56,140 nt of DNA. Source: a virus. The stretch lies in the IMG/VR virus record IMGVR_UViG_3300044972_000535, positions 1-56,140 of that record; one strand, given 5' to 3'. This document shows, one piece after another, positions 43,441 to 53,819 of the stretch (its first letter is position 1; every line of letters starts with the position of its first letter). Under the pieces are notes generated by a model. It was not told where the DNA came from. It searched no databases and saw only the letters and a list, made by a program, of their open reading frames with translations. A program made the translations under genes and the position numbers.

Positions 43441-46400
43441 ATGGCTACTATTACGCTGCGAGCCGCTAAGGGTTCGCCTCTCACCAACACTGAGGTTGAT
43501 AACAACTTCAGCGCGCTGAACACTGAACTGGCAACGAAGGCGAACTCTGCATCGCCTTCGCTGACCACACCCATCCTCGGCGTTGCCACTGCAACTAGCA
43601 TTGCCGCAAGCTTGGGTGCCGTTGGCACACCTGCGTACACGTTCACGGGCGATACCGACACCGGGATGTGGTCCCCGGCTGCTGACACGATTGCCTTCAG
43701 CGAGGGTGGCGTGGAGGCCATGCGCATCGACAGCAGCGGCAACCTCGGGATCGGTACTTCAACACCGGGTTCGAAGCTAGAGGTCAGTGGAACCACGCGC
43801 TCCACCGCCTTGGTCGTGACCAGCGCCACCGCATCGGCTACCACAACGCAGTTGACCAACTTAAACAGTGGGTTCCAGCTAAATACGGTGAACGGCAGCA
43901 GCAGCAGCGCATCCGGCGATGTGCAAGCTACACTCGGGCTGTACTACAGTTCCTACCTGAACGGCGGCATCCAGTTTCCGCGAGGTGGTGACGGCACGAA
44001 CGGTTGGCTGAACTTCATGACGGCTGGCACTGAGAAGATGCGCCTCGATGCCGCTGGTAACCTCGGGATCGGGAACACTGCGCCAACGACAAGACTCGAC
44101 GTATCCGGGAGTATCACTTCACGCAGCGGATCGGTCATAGCCGACACTCTGACAAACTACGGCACCAATCTGGTGATCAACGCTGCGGGCGGTTTAGACA
44201 CTATCTTTCAAACTAACGGCACCGAGCGTATGCGCCTCATCACCGGGGGCAACGTCGGGATCGGGACGAGCGCGCCGGGTGTCCCTTTGGATGTCAATGG
44301 CGCGACCCGGATACGAAGTAACTTTTTTGTGTACGGTACTGGCGACCGTTTGAATGTGCTTCCGGGGGCGGCTGCCAGCGGTGTAACCGTTCTTTCCACA
44401 AACAATGGCAACAGCGACTATGCACCGCTGGTGCTTGATGGCAGCAGGGCGGTGTTCAACGCGCTTGGCACCGAGCGTATGCGCCTCGACGCCAGCGGCT
44501 ACCTTTTGGTCGGGACGACATCCTCTGCGGGGGTTGGTTCTTCCCGTATACAAATCGGAGGTTCTGGCCCTACAACTCAGATACTCGCCAAGACTTCAAC
44601 CGGCCATTTCGCAACATACGCCACAGGAACCGACGTTTATCAATCATGGGCCAGCGGAGGCCTTTTGGCTTTTGGCGTTGCTCCGGCAGACGGCTCTACA
44701 TTTACCGAGCGTATGCGTATCGACAGCAGCGGCAACGTCGGGATCGGGACGACTTCAGTAACTACCTCTCGCGTTCAGGTTAAAGGCGCTAACAATACGA
44801 CAAATGCCTTTGATGATGGACTAAAGGTCACATCAGCAAATGAAACTGTTTCTACTCAGTATTCATGGGCGGGTATTAACGCAAACGATACGCTTCTATT
44901 TGCGACCGGCGGAACTGAGCGTATGCGCATTGCAAGTAGTGGCATTGTTACAGCCACTACCTCGTTCAATGCGCCGGTTTTTAACGACAGCAATGACTCG
45001 AATTACTACACCAACCCGTTTGGGACATCTAATCTTCTCGGCCTGACTGTCGCCAACACAATCACTGGCAGCGTCACTGGCAGCGCCGGCAGCCTGTCGA
45101 ATACGACGAACTATTTTATCAACCGTGGCGACATTGCCGCTGCCAGCATCGATAGCGCAACCGGACTTGGCGTTTGGAAGCAGGTGAATGCGGGCGATAG
45201 CCATACCATTATTGCGGCGGGTGCCGGCGGATCGACTAACACGGTCCAACAGCGATTTCATTACACGGGAACCATGGAGTTCCGGAACAATACTGACGGC
45301 GGTACATGGCAGCCGTGGAAGACAGTTCTTACAAATACGAACTACACCAACTACTCGCCATCGCTTACCGGAGGCGGCGCGAGCGGTACGTGGGGAATCA
45401 GCGTCACCGGCTCGTCTGGTTCGACAACTGGCAGTGCTGCGACCTCTGGGTCGGCAGGCGCGTTGTATGCCAACACTGGCGCAGTCAGTAGCGGTCTCCA
45501 GGTTTGGAACGAGATCAGCAACACCACGCTCAACCCTGACGCGGGCTGGTATTACGGTTTGCGAATGGGTCATGGCGACGCCGCCACGTACTACAGCGCA
45601 ACGCTGGCGATACCGTTCTTCGCAGACGGTCTTTATATGCGCCGCAAAACGGGCGGCACAGACACCGCGTGGCGGCGTTTCTGGCACAACGGCGATGTCA
45701 GCATTACAGCGGCCACGGACTTTCAAGCGCCGGTCTTCAAAGATAGCGACAACGCCGCTTTCTACCTCGACCCTGCCGGCACAAGCAATCTGTCTAGGCT
45801 GACCCTAAACCCAGGCGTTCTCGGCGTAACCACTGGTTTTTACATAAACGGCGGAGATATCACCGCTGCCAGAACTCCTACAACCGGCGCTATTTATTTA
45901 AGCAATGGCGCGTCGTCATATATTTATTTTGACGGTTCTTCATATGAATTTGGTCCATCTGGATTTGTTACGTCCAGCGTAAGCCTTCGCGCGCCTGTTT
46001 TCTACAATAGCCCCAACACTGCTTTCTACGTCGATCCTGACGCAACCTCCGTCCTAAGCGCCCTTAATCTTGGCGGGCGTCCAACAACGAACGCTGTGTA
46101 TTACTCAGGCTTTAGCCTTGACGCCAACACGATGGATGCGAACTCGACTGGGTTTACCTACTCACTCAATGCGCCGCATACCGGCCCAATCGTACGTTTA
46201 GGCGATGGAGGGTACAGCCTTCAGCTAAATGCGCCGTACTCTGGCAACGGGAACAAGCTGTCTTATCGCACTCGACAGGGCGATGCTGGCACATTCAATT
46301 CCTGGTTTTCCGTTGCTACTTATGATGTCAACCCTGGCAGCGGCGAACTGTATGCAACGAAGTTCTCAGATGCCGCTAACTCGGCATACTACTTAAATCC

Positions 46401-47436
46401 CGACAGCACCTCCGCCTTATACGACGCCATTGTCATTGGCCCGAATCCTTCGTGGGCGGCGTTTCTTAGAGTCGGCGGAAATGGTGCGAATTCGGATATG
46501 GCTACAGTGGCCGCATCTAATGGCAATCTGCATCTGGACAGCAAGAACGCCGGTTACCATATTTATCTAAACCATTCATCAAATGGAAATGTCATGATGA
46601 ACGGTGGCGGTGGATATGCCGAGTCATACCACAGTATGCGCGCACCGATCTTCTATGACAGCCAAAACACTGGCTTCTATAGCGACCCTACCAGCACATC
46701 TAATCTAAATGCAGTGTTGTCTTACTCTTACCAGGGTAACGGCAATGTCGGCAGTACAGGTAATGCTTCGTGGCATCCGAGCGGCGTTTACTCAGCCGGA
46801 CCCAACTGGCTATATGGCGGCATCCATGCCGGTGGCGGAGACATCAATAACGTCAACAACTGCTACGCAAGCGTCTTTTCCGACAAAGACGACAGCACGT
46901 ATTACCTTAATCCAGCGGGATACTCCCTAATCAACGGTAACGGAAGTACCGCTGGGTCTGCCGGCGTAGCCTTGAATATCTACTCAACAGGGGCCAATGG
47001 GGCCATCATGGCCTTCCATCGCGGCGGTCATTATGCCGTGAACATGGGGCTAGACAACGACAATGTGTTCCGCATTGGTGGCTGGTCAGCAGCTGCCAAC
47101 CGTCTTCAGATGGACATGAGCGGCAACCTGACAATGGCCGGCAATGTCACGGCCTATTCGGACGCTCGCCTCAAAGAAAATATCATTACCGTAACAGACG
47201 CACTCGGCCTTGTCGGTCGGATGCGCGGGGTCACCTATACCCGGACAGATACTGGTGAAGCCGGCGTTGGTGTTATCGCGCAGGAAATGCTCGAAGTGCT
47301 GCCGCAGGTTGTCCAGCAAGGCATCGGTGATGACGACACGCTTTCGGTTGCTTACGGCAACATTGTCGGCGTTCTCATTGAGGCTATCAAAGAACTTGAA
47401 AACGAAGTATCGACGATCAAGTCGAGACTGCACTAG
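43441..47436 (+). CDS. tail fibre with S74 intramolecular chaperone, 1331 aa
   Basis: A short N-terminal adaptor (ITLRAAKGSPLTNTEVDNNFSALN) attaches it to the tail. Two repeat families follow: ERMRIDSSGNVGIGT units (about 75-510) and APVFYDSxNTxFYxDPxxTS units (about 510-1170). The C-terminus is a peptidase S74 chaperone (SDARLKENI from residue 1240; GVIAQEMLEVLPQVV; final trimer helix ELENEVSTIKSRL). S74 domains trimerise the fibre and cut themselves off at the conserved Ser. It is the best candidate for host receptor binding. Confidence 0.9.
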   Translation: MATITLRAAKGSPLTNTEVDNNFSALNTELATKANSASPSLTTPILGVATATSIAASLGAVGTPAYTFTGDTDTGMWSPAADTIAFSEGGVEAMRIDSSGNLGIGTSTPGSKLEVSGTTRSTALVVTSATASATTTQLTNLNSGFQLNTVNGSSSSASGDVQATLGLYYSSYLNGGIQFPRGGDGTNGWLNFMTAGTEKMRLDAAGNLGIGNTAPTTRLDVSGSITSRSGSVIADTLTNYGTNLVINAAGGLDTIFQTNGTERMRLITGGNVGIGTSAPGVPLDVNGATRIRSNFFVYGTGDRLNVLPGAAASGVTVLSTNNGNSDYAPLVLDGSRAVFNALGTERMRLDASGYLLVGTTSSAGVGSSRIQIGGSGPTTQILAKTSTGHFATYATGTDVYQSWASGGLLAFGVAPADGSTFTERMRIDSSGNVGIGTTSVTTSRVQVKGANNTTNAFDDGLKVTSANETVSTQYSWAGINANDTLLFATGGTERMRIASSGIVTATTSFNAPVFNDSNDSNYYTNPFGTSNLLGLTVANTITGSVTGSAGSLSNTTNYFINRGDIAAASIDSATGLGVWKQVNAGDSHTIIAAGAGGSTNTVQQRFHYTGTMEFRNNTDGGTWQPWKTVLTNTNYTNYSPSLTGGGASGTWGISVTGSSGSTTGSAATSGSAGALYANTGAVSSGLQVWNEISNTTLNPDAGWYYGLRMGHGDAATYYSATLAIPFFADGLYMRRKTGGTDTAWRRFWHNGDVSITAATDFQAPVFKDSDNAAFYLDPAGTSNLSRLTLNPGVLGVTTGFYINGGDITAARTPTTGAIYLSNGASSYIYFDGSSYEFGPSGFVTSSVSLRAPVFYNSPNTAFYVDPDATSVLSALNLGGRPTTNAVYYSGFSLDANTMDANSTGFTYSLNAPHTGPIVRLGDGGYSLQLNAPYSGNGNKLSYRTRQGDAGTFNSWFSVATYDVNPGSGELYATKFSDAANSAYYLNPDSTSALYDAIVIGPNPSWAAFLRVGGNGANSDMATVAASNGNLHLDSKNAGYHIYLNHSSNGNVMMNGGGGYAESYHSMRAPIFYDSQNTGFYSDPTSTSNLNAVLSYSYQGNGNVGSTGNASWHPSGVYSAGPNWLYGGIHAGGGDINNVNNCYASVFSDKDDSTYYLNPAGYSLINGNGSTAGSAGVALNIYSTGANGAIMAFHRGGHYAVNMGLDNDNVFRIGGWSAAANRLQMDMSGNLTMAGNVTAYSDARLKENIITVTDALGLVGRMRGVTYTRTDTGEAGVGVIAQEMLEVLPQVVQQGIGDDDTLSVAYGNIVGVLIEAIKELENEVSTIKSRLH

Positions 47437-47447
47437 GAGTAAGACTA

Positions 47448-47825
47448 ATGGCTTTGACATACACGTGGGCGCTGAAGTCCCTGAAGAAAGCAGACGTTAA
47501 CGACCTGTCCAGCGTAATTGTCCAGACATACTGGACCTGCACCGGGACGGACGAAGACGGAGATGACGGAATCTTCAACGGTGCTACGCCGTTTAAGTCG
47601 GAAGACGTTGATATGACGAACTTCACGTCGTACGAAAACCTGACCGAAACGCAGGTTCTCAGCTGGATTCAGGCTATCGTTGTCGGCCCGTACAAGGATC
47701 ACATCGATTCGCAGATCATGCGCCAGATCAAGGACAAGAAGGTTCCTGTGCAGGAAGTGGCCGATGGCCAGTTCCCCTGGTCACCGCCTGCTGAAGCGCC
47801 CACCCTTGAAGGAGAACCTGCATGA
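47448..47825 (+). CDS. tail-fibre neighbour protein (DUF7936-like), 125 aa
   Basis: The product (ALTYTWALKSLKKADVNDLSSVIVQTYWTCTGTDEDGDDGIFNGATPF ... LSWIQAIVVGPYKDHIDSQIMRQI) is a beta-rich protein commonly found directly after S74 fibres. It may be a minor virion or fibre-assembly protein; no proof from the sequence. Confidence 0.75.
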   Translation: MALTYTWALKSLKKADVNDLSSVIVQTYWTCTGTDEDGDDGIFNGATPFKSEDVDMTNFTSYENLTETQVLSWIQAIVVGPYKDHIDSQIMRQIKDKKVPVQEVADGQFPWSPPAEAPTLEGEPA

Positions 47826-47995
47826 ATCCAGAACTCGACAAGCTTGACGCCAACAACAAGGCAGTGACGATTGAAGTCACTGTTCAAGAACTGAACACGA
47901 TCTTCGCCGCTCTTGGTGAAATGCCGCACCGCGTTTCCGACCCGATCATGCGGAAGGTTTTCGAGCAGGCGAGCAAGCAGCTGCCGAAGGCGTAA
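47822..47995 (+). CDS. small helical protein, 57 aa
   Basis: ATG 47822 overlaps the previous stop by 4 nt. The product (MNPELDKLDANNKAVTIEVTVQELNTIFAALGEMPHRVSDPIMRKVFEQ) fits the small conserved proteins found after DUF7936 genes in podoviral tail clusters. Unknown role. Confidence 0.65.
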   Translation: MNPELDKLDANNKAVTIEVTVQELNTIFAALGEMPHRVSDPIMRKVFEQASKQLPKA

Positions 47996-47998
47996 CGG

Positions 47999-48454
47999 AT
48001 GACGCTCCAGTCCTCCGGCGCGATTTCCCTGTCGCAAGTCAACACGGAACTTGGGCTATCTAGCACAGCCTCAATTTCGTTGAATGACGCTGCGGTGCGG
48101 ACGTTGGCCGGAGTGGCATCTGGGGCGATATCAATGTCGAACTTGTATGGCAAGAGCAACGCGGCTGTATGGACGCCGGCAGGCGGCACATCAGCGGGTT
48201 CGCCAGTGGCAGTAGGCGATGGATCGAGTACTCAGACGATCACGTGTTCGCAGACCGCGACATGGACATGGACTCGTTCAGGATCAACTGCGGCGACCGC
48301 GTCTATTGCGACCGGTGGCAGCGGGACAACGATTACTTTCAACCTTCCTAACGCGACCACCTCTGTGAGAAATTCGACTTTCACACTCAGTTCAACCGCT
48401 GGCAGCGTAACACGCTATTGGAGTGTCTCGCTCACGAACGAAGGTTTTGCGTAA
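47999..48454 (+). CDS. virion protein with Ser/Thr-rich beta region, 151 aa
   Basis: The N-terminus (LQSSGAISLSQVNTELGLSSTASISLNDAAVRTLAGVASGAISMSNLYGKS) is a recurrent phage tail signature. Residues 60-151 are a Ser/Thr/Gly-rich beta domain. Likely a tail appendage. No other motif. Confidence 0.75.
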   Translation: MTLQSSGAISLSQVNTELGLSSTASISLNDAAVRTLAGVASGAISMSNLYGKSNAAVWTPAGGTSAGSPVAVGDGSSTQTITCSQTATWTWTRSGSTAATASIATGGSGTTITFNLPNATTSVRNSTFTLSSTAGSVTRYWSVSLTNEGFA

Positions 48455-48553
48455 GAACTAAGGCTGATATTTGCGGCAGGACCGAACTTCCGCTAAACGA
48501 CATGAGAAACAACCCAAGTATGGAGGTGGGGATACGTAGGTAGGAGGCGGTCC

Positions 48554-50230
48554 GTGGCAGCGATTAAGATTCCGACGTTTGGCGGTCTTTTCCCACAGGT
48601 GTCTCCGCGCCTGCTGCCAGATACAGCAGCAACTATCGCATCGAACGCCCGCCTCGACACAGGACGCCTGTCGTCATGGCGCGCACCCCTGATTATCTCG
48701 GATCATAACAACGCGATATTCGCGGTGCCTGGCACAACCAAGACGATCTTCAAGCATCGTGACCGCCAGGGTAATGGCTACTGGCTGATCTGGAATACTG
48801 AAGTCCACGCCGTCCCTAGCCCAATCGCGGAAGACCCGTGGGACAGGCTGTACTGGACCGGTCAAACCTTCCCCCGCATGGCAATCGGCACAGAGGTGGC
48901 ATCGTCTGCCTACCCGTCGTATCAGCCATCATCGTCGCGCAAGCTTGGCGTTACTGCTCCGGCTGCTTCCCCGGTGTCGGCTCTCACTACTGACGGCACC
49001 GATGACTCAACGCCGCTGTCGCGTTCCTATTTGTACGCATGGGTGTCAGGCCTGGGCGAAGAAGGGCAGCCTTCTCCCGCCTCAAACATCCTGGAAGTGA
49101 AGAGCGGCGGAACTGTCACTCTGACATTTGCGGAGTCAGCGCCTTCCTATATCTACAACACTGGCGGGCAGCCGGCCAGGCGGCGCATCTACCGCACCAA
49201 CATCAACGGCGAGTACCAGTTCGTTGCGGATATCGCATCGACTGCGACCACGTACGCCGACAACAAGCTGGACGAGAACCTGGGGGAACTTGTCCCTACA
49301 GCTGAGTGGGACGCTCCTCCAGACGACAATGGCGGCGACCATCCTGATGGCCCAATGATCGGCTTGACCGCAATGCCGAACGGAATGCTTGCCGGCTTCT
49401 CTGGCCGGTCGGTCTTCTTCGCAGAGCAGTACCTGCCTCACGCATGGCCTCGAGCGTATTCGCTAACCACCAAGTCGAAGGTTGTAGGCCTGTCCTCGAT
49501 CAGCATCGGCCTGATGGTGATGACCCAAGGCAAGCCTGTTCTCATGACTGGCTCTGCACCTGGCGGGATGTCGGCGGTGGAAATCGACAGCAACCAGGCC
49601 TGCGTGTCCACGCGATCAATTGCCGATATGGGTGAGATTGCCATCTACGCATCCCCTGACGGCCTGGTGGCGGCTGGCGAAAACGGCGTCCAGCTGATTA
49701 CCGAAGGCATCTTTACCCGTGACCAGTGGCAGGCGCTAAAGCCTGAAAGCATCCACGGCTATCACTACGAAGGTCGGTACATCTTCTTCTACGACACTGG
49801 CACGGTGAAGGGCGGATACGTCATGGACGGTCGCTCGCAAACGCCTGAGTTGGTGACGCTCGACTTCCACGCCCTCGCAGGCTTCAACGATCCGTTGGAC
49901 GACGCTCTGTACCTGCTGGTGACGGATGTCACTGGCACGAACGTCCGTAAGTTCGATGCAGGCGCATTGCTGACGTACACCTGGCAGTCGAAGGAACTGC
50001 GGCTCGAGAAGCCGATCAACCCGTCGTGCGCAATCGTTGACGCAGAAGCCTATCCGGTGACATTCACGATCTACGCTGATGGCGTACAGAAGTACCAGTA
50101 CGCCGCGCCGAACGGGAATATGTTTCGCCTCCCGGCTGGATACCTCGCCAAGGAGTTTCAGCTTCGCCTCAGCGGCACAGGCGCGGTCAACGCAGTGATG
50201 GTGGCTGAGTCTCCGGAGGAGTTCCAGTGA
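48554..50230 (+). CDS. tail nozzle-like structural protein, 558 aa
   Basis: The protein (IKIPTFGGLFPQVSPRLLPDTAATIASNARLDTGRLSSWRAP ... RSYLYAWVSGLGEEGQPSPAS ... ARRRIYRTN ... GLTAMPNGMLAGFSGRSVFFAEQYLPHAWP) has the repeated-strand pattern of the nozzle proteins that close podoviral tails (P22 gp10-type role). It starts with GTG 48554 after GGAGG. Its position after fibres and before the central fibre supports this. Confidence 0.8.
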   Translation: MAAIKIPTFGGLFPQVSPRLLPDTAATIASNARLDTGRLSSWRAPLIISDHNNAIFAVPGTTKTIFKHRDRQGNGYWLIWNTEVHAVPSPIAEDPWDRLYWTGQTFPRMAIGTEVASSAYPSYQPSSSRKLGVTAPAASPVSALTTDGTDDSTPLSRSYLYAWVSGLGEEGQPSPASNILEVKSGGTVTLTFAESAPSYIYNTGGQPARRRIYRTNINGEYQFVADIASTATTYADNKLDENLGELVPTAEWDAPPDDNGGDHPDGPMIGLTAMPNGMLAGFSGRSVFFAEQYLPHAWPRAYSLTTKSKVVGLSSISIGLMVMTQGKPVLMTGSAPGGMSAVEIDSNQACVSTRSIADMGEIAIYASPDGLVAAGENGVQLITEGIFTRDQWQALKPESIHGYHYEGRYIFFYDTGTVKGGYVMDGRSQTPELVTLDFHALAGFNDPLDDALYLLVTDVTGTNVRKFDAGALLTYTWQSKELRLEKPINPSCAIVDAEAYPVTFTIYADGVQKYQYAAPNGNMFRLPAGYLAKEFQLRLSGTGAVNAVMVAESPEEFQ

Positions 50231-53200
50231 CGGTTGCTATCCCGAAGACGCCGATTAAGGGTGATCCGGAAACCCGCAGGTTCCTCGAGGCTATTCGCCA
50301 GTTCCTGGTGGAGAACGGGTCGCGATATCTGACGCGCGGCGATATCAACAGCCAGTCGTTTCTTGACGGCTTAGATGTGATCTTCCCGTTCATTGCGGGT
50401 GGCATCGAAGCGCCGACTATCCCGACAAACCTCCTTGCGAGTGGAGCGTTTCAGAACATCATCCTGGACTGGGAGTACCGGTCGTACCGGGGTCATGCCT
50501 TTACTCGGGTTCGCCGAAACACTGTCAACAACTTCGAGACAGCGACTGTACTCGCGAACGTGAACGGCAAGGTCTACGCTGATCCTGTTGGCCCAGGCCA
50601 ATCGTTCTACTACTGGGTTAGCAACGTCAACCTTGCCGGTGCCGAGTCGGCACCGAACCAGGTGTCAGGTACTCTTGGTCAAACGCAGCCTGACATCGCG
50701 TACTTGCTTGACCTGTTGTCGGATTCAATTGGATCGAGCCAGCTGAACACCGAACTCGGTACGCGGATCACGTCTATCGAGTCGTTGCAGACGACCATAC
50801 AAGGCCAGATCGACGACCTCGAAGAAACCTTCGGAAACTCGTCGTCTTCGTCAGACAACCTGGCGGCAGCACAGGCCGCTGCTAACCAGGCGATTGCCGC
50901 GAAGGTTGAGGCGATTGGCGCTAAGGACACGGCAGTCCAGGCCAAGGTCGACGCGCTGATCGCCAAGGACGACTCGGTCACCGCAAAGAACACGGCACAG
51001 TCGGCGGCAACGAACGCAAGCACGTCGAGTGGCAGCGCAACCAATTCAGCTACCACTGCCCAGACAGCAGCCAGCCAGGCTGCTACCTCTGCCACTGGCG
51101 CTGCCACAGCTGCATCAGCTGCACTGACCGCACGTACCGCTGCTGAAGCTGCTAATACATCTGCGCAGACCGCGTCTTCTGCTGCGGTGACGGCGGCAAG
51201 CAACGCGGCAACCTATGCGGATAGTGCGGGGTCAGCATCCACGGCGGCTATAGCAGCCAAGGTTGCGGCGGAATCTGCGAACAATTCGGCAGCAACGTCA
51301 GCTACCGCCGCATCAACGAGCGCCTCGACGGCGTCTACCGCTGCCACTAATGCAGCGAGTGCGGCAAGCGCATCGACAACGGCAAAGTTAGCAGCAGAGG
51401 CTGCGAAGACGGACGCGCAGACCTCTGCAAGCGCGGCGGCGACCAGTGCCACGTCTGCCTCTGGGTTTGCCACCAGTGCTGAGGCGGCATCAACGGTTGC
51501 CCAGTCCTCTGCTCTAAGCGCGACAGCGTCTAAGGACAGCGCCGCGACCAGTGCGTCAGCAGCTTCGACCAGTGCAACGTCTGCCAGCGCCAGTGCCACC
51601 AGCGCAACCAATTCTGCGAGCGCCGCCAACACGTCCAAGCTTTCAGCAGAGACTGCCGCAACCACGGCGGGAACGGCCAAGGATACGACTGTTGCGGCGA
51701 AAGACGCCGCGGTCATTGCGAGGAACGCGGCGGAGGTTGCGTCAACAGCAGCCGTGACTGCGAAGAACGATGCCCAGTCTGCCAGCGCAGCAGCTGCTAC
51801 GTCCGCCACCACGGCTGCCCAGAGCGCGACAAACTCTGGCAACTCTGCGTCTGCGGCGGCTGGGTCTGCAACCACCGCTTCGACTCAGGCGACTAACGCT
51901 GCCACGTCAGCCGCGTCGGCCTCTGCTGCCAGGGTGTCGGCGGAAACAGCCAGGGACGCAGCGTCAGGGTCTGCTTCTGCGGCGGCAACAGCTGCCTCTA
52001 CCGCATCGACCAGGTCCACTGAGGCGTCCCAGTCTGCGTCGGCATCCGCCGGTTTTGCCGTCACGGCAAACACTGCCAAAAATGACGCTGTGACCGCAGC
52101 CAGTAACGCTGGTAGTGCCGCAGCACAGGCATCAAACTCCGCCTCTGCGGCAGCCACGTCCGCGTCCAATGCAAACACCAGCGCGACAGTGGCGGGTCAG
52201 TCAGCCACCTCAGCCTCTAACTCAGCAACGTCGGCGTCTACAAGCGCATCGAATGCCCTGACGTATCGCAACCAGGCTTCGCAGTCAGAGACCAACGCAT
52301 CTGGATATGCGACCGCTGCGGCCCAGGATTACACCGTCATCAATGCACGGTTGAACAGTGCCGGCGGAAGCGGGGTATCGGTAGAGCAGTCGCTCACCGC
52401 GAACGCCAATTCAATTACCGGCCTTTATGGGCAGTACACGGTAAAGATTGACGGCAACGGATATGTGTCCGGCTTTGGCCTGGCGTCCACGTCGGTTAGC
52501 GGGGCCACGCTTTCCGACTTCATTGTGCGGTCTGATCGGTTCGCAATCGCCAATCCGTCAGGGCCAGGTGTTGCGCCATCGATGCCGTTTATTGTGCAGA
52601 CCACTGCCACAACGCTCAATGGAGTAAACGTACCGGTCGGCGTCTACATAAGGGACGCCTTCATCCTGAACGGCAGTATTACCAATGCCAAGATCGGCAC
52701 TGCCGCTATTGATACGGTGAAGATCGCGGATGCCGCAATCGCAAACGCCAAGATCGGCGACCTCCAGGTTGGTACGGCAAAGATCGCATTTGGTGCAATC
52801 GACAATGCCCGCATTGGCTTTGCGGCTGTATCCTCCGCGAACATTCAAGATGCTGCCATTACCAACGCAAAGATCGGACTTCTTTCTGTAGACCGGCTGA
52901 GGATCGCTGGGAATGCCGTCACCCTGCCGGTTAACTACACGTCCGCAGACAGCACTATTGACGTAGATATCTTCGGGTCCGCCTCAGCGTTCGCCTATGT
53001 CGGCACCGGCCTGGGCGACTACACGTTCAGCTACTTCTCCTACTACCAGTACGTCGGACCTGGGAACGGCGACTGGGTGTATTCCAATGAGGGCGTGTAC
53101 AGCGGCGGAAAGATGGTAATCGAAACGCCAATGATTGAAGTGGGGGACACTGTCGGCGGCTCGTTGATGTGTGTCTTTTATGGAACAGTAGACGCCACCG

Positions 53201-53466
53201 TAAACCATGACTCCGCGCAGATTCTGGTCATGTATGCGGACTCGGGCGCTGGGTATCAAGTAGTTGGCGCGACAAAGGCGGGCGCTGTCACAACCGGCGG
53301 TAATACCAGGGCGTCTCTTCCGATCACGATGTGTAAAACGCTCACGAACGTGCAGAGCGTACGGATCAAAGTAGTTGCAGGCCGGTCTGTCATAGCAACC
53401 GGCGGAACCTACTACACGTCAACGCTGCGCAACATCACCATATCTGCGTTGGGAATCGCGCGATGA
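50227..53466 (+). CDS. long Ala/Ser/Thr-rich central tail fibre, 1079 aa
   Basis: Residues 1-210 hold an N-terminal domain (with APTIPTNLLASGAFQNIILDWEYRSY, a fibronectin-like strand order). Residues about 211-701 are nearly all Ala, Ser and Thr in 7-residue-like repeats, a long coiled coil or shaft. Residues 702-1079 carry lambda gpJ-like elements (VEQSLTANANSITGLYGQYTVKIDGNGYVSGFGLAS and TNAKIGTAAIDTVKIADAAIANAKIG repeats), then a beta tip. It probably forms the central fibre that contacts the host. Confidence 0.85.
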   Translation: MTVAIPKTPIKGDPETRRFLEAIRQFLVENGSRYLTRGDINSQSFLDGLDVIFPFIAGGIEAPTIPTNLLASGAFQNIILDWEYRSYRGHAFTRVRRNTVNNFETATVLANVNGKVYADPVGPGQSFYYWVSNVNLAGAESAPNQVSGTLGQTQPDIAYLLDLLSDSIGSSQLNTELGTRITSIESLQTTIQGQIDDLEETFGNSSSSSDNLAAAQAAANQAIAAKVEAIGAKDTAVQAKVDALIAKDDSVTAKNTAQSAATNASTSSGSATNSATTAQTAASQAATSATGAATAASAALTARTAAEAANTSAQTASSAAVTAASNAATYADSAGSASTAAIAAKVAAESANNSAATSATAASTSASTASTAATNAASAASASTTAKLAAEAAKTDAQTSASAAATSATSASGFATSAEAASTVAQSSALSATASKDSAATSASAASTSATSASASATSATNSASAANTSKLSAETAATTAGTAKDTTVAAKDAAVIARNAAEVASTAAVTAKNDAQSASAAAATSATTAAQSATNSGNSASAAAGSATTASTQATNAATSAASASAARVSAETARDAASGSASAAATAASTASTRSTEASQSASASAGFAVTANTAKNDAVTAASNAGSAAAQASNSASAAATSASNANTSATVAGQSATSASNSATSASTSASNALTYRNQASQSETNASGYATAAAQDYTVINARLNSAGGSGVSVEQSLTANANSITGLYGQYTVKIDGNGYVSGFGLASTSVSGATLSDFIVRSDRFAIANPSGPGVAPSMPFIVQTTATTLNGVNVPVGVYIRDAFILNGSITNAKIGTAAIDTVKIADAAIANAKIGDLQVGTAKIAFGAIDNARIGFAAVSSANIQDAAITNAKIGLLSVDRLRIAGNAVTLPVNYTSADSTIDVDIFGSASAFAYVGTGLGDYTFSYFSYYQYVGPGNGDWVYSNEGVYSGGKMVIETPMIEVGDTVGGSLMCVFYGTVDATVNHDSAQILVMYADSGAGYQVVGATKAGAVTTGGNTRASLPITMCKTLTNVQSVRIKVVAGRSVIATGGTYYTSTLRNITISALGIAR

Positions 53467-53819
53467 ATACAGCCTTCTTCAATGAGATGGGCGGACTTCT
53501 GTGCATAGCAGAAGGCGACAATCTATTAGACGAGGTTCCAGGTGCTGCACACGTTGCGGCTGTTGACCCGCGTCTGACTGCTAATGACATTTGGTTTGAC
53601 GGTACAAGCGTATGCCTGAGACGCCTATTCGCTGTGTCAGTAAGCACCAATCAAATACAAGGCCTCCCGGTCGGGACTCTTGTCATTACGCCCACCGAAA
53701 GCTACGAGGTGGATGACGGAGACATTGAGTTTGTCGTCCAGTACAGCTGCGTAATGAAAGCCACATTAGAACATCCACACTTCGTGACAACTACTGTTGA
53801 GGTTCCCTGTGAAGGTTGA
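53463..53819 (+). CDS. hypothetical virion protein, 118 aa
   Basis: A beta-rich, acidic protein (FFNEMGGLLCIAEGDNLLDEVPGAAHVAAVDPRLTANDIWFDGTSV) overlapping the central-fibre stop by 4 nt. No family. Possibly a fibre tip or chaperone by position. Confidence 0.65.
   Translation: MNTAFFNEMGGLLCIAEGDNLLDEVPGAAHVAAVDPRLTANDIWFDGTSVCLRRLFAVSVSTNQIQGLPVGTLVITPTESYEVDDGDIEFVVQYSCVMKATLEHPHFVTTTVEVPCEG

Noticed and set aside
50679-52178. Long minus-strand open frames opposite the Ala-rich fibre
   Set aside because: Ala/Ser/Thr codons of the plus strand give open Ala/Val frames on the other strand. There are no start signals and the plus-strand gene is clear.
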